A stretch of 64,000 bases of DNA from Gracilibacillus caseinilyticus (lineage in GTDB: Bacteria; Bacillota; Bacilli; Bacillales; Amphibacillaceae): positions 3,348,001-3,412,000 of the forward strand of contig NZ_CP095072.1 of the NCBI RefSeq assembly GCF_022919115.1, given 5' to 3'. The stretch's first letter is position 1. Every line of letters begins with the position of its first letter. Under the pieces are notes generated by a model that saw nothing but the letters and a program-made list of their open reading frames with translations, did no database searches and was not told the DNA's origin. The translations under genes were made by a program, and so were the position numbers. Positions 63,049 to 64,000 of the stretch are shown piece by piece.

Positions 63049-64000
63049 ATGCTTAAAATCGGAATTACATGCTATCCATCTGTCGGTGGATCTGGAATTA
63101 TTGCGACTGAACTTGGAAAAATGCTGGCCAAACAAGGTCACGAAATCCATTTCATTACATCTAGTATCCCGTTTAGACTGGACTCATTTTATCCTAATAT
63201 ATTTTTTCATGAAGTGGAGTTAAATCATTATCCAGTGTTCCAATATCCACCATACGATTTAGCGCTGGCAACAAAAATGGCAGAAGTAATCGATACGGAA
63301 CAGATAGATATTATTCACGCACATTATGCTGTGCCACATGCGATTTGCGCTATTTTAGCAAAACAAATGGCAAAGCATCCTGTCAAAATAGTGACAACGT
63401 TGCACGGTACGGATATTACCGTACTTGGTATTGATCATAGTTTGAAGAAAATGATTCAATTCGGTATTGAACAATCAGATGCTGCTACAGCAGTAAGCGA
63501 AAGTCTAGTTGGACAAACGAAGGAAATGCTCGGAGTTAAGTGTCCATTACATGTTATTTATAATTTTGTGAACGAGCTCGAATACGTGCCGAATCAAAAA
63601 CATCATTTGAAACAGAAATACGGAATGGCGGATGATGATAAAGTACTGATCCATATTTCTAACTTCCGCAAAGTAAAGCGGCTGGAAGATGTAATTCATA
63701 CGTTCCAAAAGGTCCATGAGAAAGAACCGTCCCATTTACTGCTGATTGGTGATGGACCAGAGTACGGACAGATTTATGATCTAGTGCGTGCATTAGGTCT
63801 TGAAGAGGTAGTTCACTTTCTCGGAAAACAAAAAAATATTCCGGAGTTACTTTCGATTGCAGATATTAAATTACTGTTATCAGAAAAAGAAAGCTTTGGG
63901 TTAGTTCTGCTTGAAGCAATGGCTTGCGGTGTGCCCTGCGTGGGTTCGAATATAGGTGGAATCCCAGAAGTAATTGCTGATGGCGAAACAGGTTTTATTG
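63049..64000 (+). CDS. bshA: Bacillithiol biosynthesis glycosyltransferase BshA, 3' end cut by the window
   Basis: GT4-family glycosyltransferase that joins N-acetylglucosamine to L-malate, the first step of bacillithiol synthesis. The N-terminal domain starts [20 protein letters not shown]; the C-terminal GT-B domain has [14 protein letters not shown] and the nucleotide-binding [16 protein letters not shown] (Ex7E). About 317 codons are visible without a stop; the full protein is near 375 residues. GAGGTGGG precedes ATG. The usual partner bshB1 is not present upstream. Confidence 0.94.
   Translation, partial: MLKIGITCYPSVGGSGIIATELGKMLAKQGHEIHFITSSIPFRLDSFYPNIFFHEVELNHYPVFQYPPYDLALATKMAEVIDTEQIDIIHAHYAVPHAICAILAKQMAKHPVKIVTTLHGTDITVLGIDHSLKKMIQFGIEQSDAATAVSESLVGQTKEMLGVKCPLHVIYNFVNELEYVPNQKHHLKQKYGMADDDKVLIHISNFRKVKRLEDVIHTFQKVHEKEPSHLLLIGDGPEYGQIYDLVRALGLEEVVHFLGKQKNIPELLSIADIKLLLSEKESFGLVLLEAMACGVPCVGSNIGGIPEVIADGETGFI

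Overview
This is a low-GC Gram-positive chromosome segment from an endospore-forming member of the Bacillaceae. The evidence is the set of sporulation and germination genes (spoIIA-sigF, spoVA, dacB-spmAB, cotJ, sleB-ypeB, spoIVA, a SpoVIF-type gene), the menaquinone and qcr respiratory genes, the strong AGGAGG ribosome-binding sites and the frequent GTG/TTG starts. Gene order follows the Bacillus subtilis dacF-to-bshA region very closely. Dispersed GC-richer intergenic repeats of a kind I associate with halophilic Bacillaceae (Oceanobacillus, Virgibacillus, Gracilibacillus relatives) suggest that branch, but the genus cannot be fixed from the sequence alone. Nearly everything is on the + strand. 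No tRNA, rRNA, CRISPR, prophage or transposase gene was seen.

Layout. 1-5.5 kb: dacF end, spoIIAA-spoIIAB-sigF with a textbook sigma-H promoter, then a shortened spoVA operon (AA, AB, AF only). 5.5-9.7 kb: lysA, ppiB, a tiny membrane peptide, an orphan ribT, a 27-residue YjcZ-like sporulation peptide on the minus strand, scpA-scpB. 9.8-20.3 kb: dacB-spmA-spmB, rluB, resA-resB-resC-resD, a cobalamin riboswitch controlling a DUF4430 lipoprotein and an ECF S component (where resE would be expected), then sigX-rsiX behind a perfect sigma-X-type promoter. 20.5-28.8 kb: fer, ypbB-recQ-ypbD-ypbE, the cotJ operon, ypdA, ansA, prsW. 28.9-34.7 kb: sleB-ypeB, a PilZ protein, cmk, plsC-like, S1-domain protein. 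35.4-44 kb: yphA, YIEGIA protein and its small partner, der-gpsA, spoVIF-like, yphE, yphF, spoIVA, hbs. 44.2-54.2 kb: hepS-menG-hepT, ndk, cheR, then aroC-aroB-aroH-hisC-tyrA-aroA. 54.5-64 kb: ypiA-ypiB-ypiF, qcrABC, ypjA-ypjB, a YugP-type metallopeptidase, ypjD, dapB, mgsA and the start of bshA.

How the genes work together. Many serve the two-compartment sporulation programme: the SpoIIAA/AB/sigma-F switch, coat assembly (SpoIVA, CotJ), spore cortex modification and core dehydration (DacB, SpmAB), germination (SpoVAF, SleB, YpeB) and dipicolinate/lysine supply (DapB, LysA). A second theme is respiration: cytochrome c maturation (ResABC), its regulator ResD, menaquinone side chain and ring methylation (HepS/HepT/MenG) and the menaquinol:cytochrome c reductase QcrABC. 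A third is shikimate-derived amino acid synthesis.

The most informative signals are where a conserved backbone has been edited: spoVAC-AD-AE are missing between AB and AF; a B12-uptake cassette sits where resE should be; trp genes and mtrAB are both absent from their usual places; ribDEAH and bshB1 are absent beside ribT and bshA. Three types of dispersed intergenic repeat are present, one forming a 478-bp unit with near-perfect 22-bp inverted ends. I do not see a clearly unprecedented multi-gene system; the riboswitch-lipoprotein-ECF cassette, the microproteins and the repeats are the best leads.
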